Below, one piece after another: positions 62,948-64,000 of a DNA stretch of 64,000 bases; the stretch's first letter is position 1; each line of letters opens with the position of its first letter. The notes under the pieces were generated by a model. That model was not told the origin of the DNA. It was given only the letters and a program-made list of their open reading frames with translations, and ran no database searches. Source of the DNA: Advenella incenata (GTDB taxonomy: Bacteria > Pseudomonadota > Gammaproteobacteria > Burkholderiales > Burkholderiaceae_B); assembly GCF_004217095.1 (NCBI RefSeq), contig NZ_SHKO01000001.1, forward strand, positions 62,001 to 126,000, given 5' to 3'. The translations under genes and the position numbers were made by a program.

Positions 62948-64000
62948 TCAAAATTGGGCAGTTAGCGTCAGGTACGCTGACCGTGGTTGGACGGGAATGA
63001 CGACAGGAGATGCCAGATACTGATAGGTATCGTAGACTTTGCGATTGGTCAGATTGACGGCTGATAATGAAACGGTGTACTTGTCGAAGCTGTAACTGGC
63101 TTGTGCGTCAATTAGAGCGTATCCGGGTACTTTTGCGCTATTTGGCAAGGTGGTTTCGCGAGCACTCACGGCTGTTATTCCTGCACCGAATGAGAGCCCC
63201 TTTGCTATTCCATCTGTGATGCGGTAACGTGCTGCCAGGCGCACGCTGTGTTTCGGGACGCGAGGTAGGCGATTGCCTGTGGGAATAGAGGTATCTTTGG
63301 TGACTTCTGCTTGTGTATATGCATAATTGAATAAAAGTGAGAACGCGTCGTCTGGCTCCCAAAGGAGATCTGCTTCCAGTCCGCGTGCACGCTGTTGGCC
63401 GGTTTGAATCGAATAGCCAATATGGGACGGGTCGGGGTCGGCAGTGGCAACGTTTTTGCGCGTCTGGTTGAATAAGGCAACGGTCCCGGAAAGCCCAAGG
63501 TCATCAGCGGAAAATTTGGCGCCCACCTCGATATTGCGCGATGTCTCCGGCTTGGGCGTATCGAGCCCGAGGAAATTGATCGGACCCCGAAAACCGGTGC
63601 CATAGGATGCATAGACCGACAAACTATCGGTCAGGTCGTATGTGATGCCCAATCGCGGTGTGAGGCGGTGGTAAAAGGCATTTACGTTCTGCTGCTTCTG
63701 GCGAAGCCGAAGGCTGGTCAGTCGCAGAGAACCCAGGATATGGAGACGTCCGTAAGTTGCCTGGTCCTGCAGATAGAGGGCCGTTGTCTGGTATCGATTA
63801 GTCTGAGAGTAAGTGGGTATTGGTGCGGAACCGTAATCGATCCGATAGTGCGGATCTGCCAGATCGAGCTCGCCCAGGGGTATGGCATCTGAAATTGCCG
63901 AATCCAGTTTCGTTGAATCGTAGCTGATGCCGCCCAGCACCTGGTGATTGCCGCCCAGAATGTCAAAAGTGGACGACAGGTTTGCATCAATGGTCGTTTC
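62948..64000 (-). CDS. TonB-dependent siderophore receptor, C-terminal part
   Basis: The 350 visible codons run from beyond the right edge to a stop at 62948; the frame stays open to position 64000, so the plug domain and part of the barrel are outside. The visible part is a repeated-strand beta barrel with LTPRLGITYDLTDSLSVYASYGTGF, ETSRNIEVGAKFSADDLGLSG, RARGLEADLLWEP and a final aromatic residue after LTLTAQ, all typical of FhuA/FpvA-type ferric-siderophore receptors. Outer-membrane location. Co-directional with the DJ-1/PfpI gene. Confidence 0.9.
   Translation of the reverse strand, partial: ETTIDANLSSTFDILGGNHQVLGGISYDSTKLDSAISDAIPLGELDLADPHYRIDYGSAPIPTYSQTNRYQTTALYLQDQATYGRLHILGSLRLTSLRLRQKQQNVNAFYHRLTPRLGITYDLTDSLSVYASYGTGFRGPINFLGLDTPKPETSRNIEVGAKFSADDLGLSGTVALFNQTRKNVATADPDPSHIGYSIQTGQQRARGLEADLLWEPDDAFSLLFNYAYTQAEVTKDTSIPTGNRLPRVPKHSVRLAARYRITDGIAKGLSFGAGITAVSARETTLPNSAKVPGYALIDAQASYSFDKYTVSLSAVNLTNRKVYDTYQYLASPVVIPVQPRSAYLTLTAQF

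Noticed and set aside
1-64000. CRISPR arrays, tRNA, rRNA and riboswitches
   Set aside because: No regularly spaced repeats, cloverleaf-like sequence, rRNA stretch or recognisable riboswitch core was seen on reading both strands.

Overview
The window looks like chromosomal DNA of a betaproteobacterium in the Burkholderiales, most like the Alcaligenaceae (Advenella, Achromobacter or Bordetella type). The reasons are a Bug-family tricarboxylate receptor, a long-form leuA, MexEF-type efflux genes with a divergent LysR gene, many LysR regulators paired divergently with short metabolic operons, and a Hint-domain protein beside a LytTR regulator. This is inferred from gene content; no rRNA or tRNA gene is present to anchor it. 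By eye the base composition is moderate, with an AT-richer stretch at about 29.9-36.4 kb and AT-rich intergenic regions.

Layout. 0-2.65 kb: a three-subunit 2Fe-2S/FAD dehydrogenase of the HcnABC / opine oxidase / D-hydroxyproline dehydrogenase type (first gene cut by the window edge), ending at an IS3-like transposase remnant. 2.8-8.2 kb: an SDR/HxlR divergent pair, then a TetR gene divergent from an EamA exporter-GST-SDR-L-2-haloacid dehalogenase operon. 8.6-14.2 kb: a MexEF-like RND pump without an outer-membrane gene, and its LysR. 14.4-16.9 kb: a secreted alpha/beta hydrolase and a DUF1835 protein. 17.3-29.3 kb: a sulfur-scavenging block of two convergent operons, one an ssu-type sulfonate ABC transporter with a flavin monooxygenase, the other metQNI with two SfnB-like oxidoreductases, a second monooxygenase and an amidohydrolase. 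29.5-36.4 kb: a mosaic with a GNAT gene, LysR/enolase-superfamily/Bug genes, an SDR, an unrecognised 294-residue protein and several decayed genes. 36.7-41.6 kb: TetR/CurA-like, AzoR/LysR and PhzF genes. 41.8-50.5 kb: an envelope block with three lipoproteins, an NlpE-like secreted protein, a histidine kinase/NarL pair, and a LytTR regulator next to a 542-residue Hint protein. 50.5-64 kb: MFS/SDR, LysE, YbaK, leuA with a leader uORF, AraC, Fe-alcohol dehydrogenase/LysR, LysR/isochorismatase, a DJ-1/PfpI protein and the C-terminal part of a TonB-dependent siderophore receptor.

The strongest new observation concerns the two sulfur operons. Each starts from a promoter carrying the same roughly 30-bp element (26 of 30 bases identical, same spacing to matching -35 and -10 boxes) although the operons lie 12 kb apart on opposite strands, which implies one regulator drives both. 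Other observations are a duplicated LysR-type promoter block at 53.1 and 59.1 kb, a short fossil of a second copy of the 42.7-44.4 kb lipoprotein locus at 38.5 kb, a leader uORF with overlapping hairpins before leuA, tandem TetR operators at 37.8 kb, and a promoter embedded in a 10-bp inverted repeat at 4.9 kb. I found no CRISPR array, tRNA, rRNA or intact insertion sequence.
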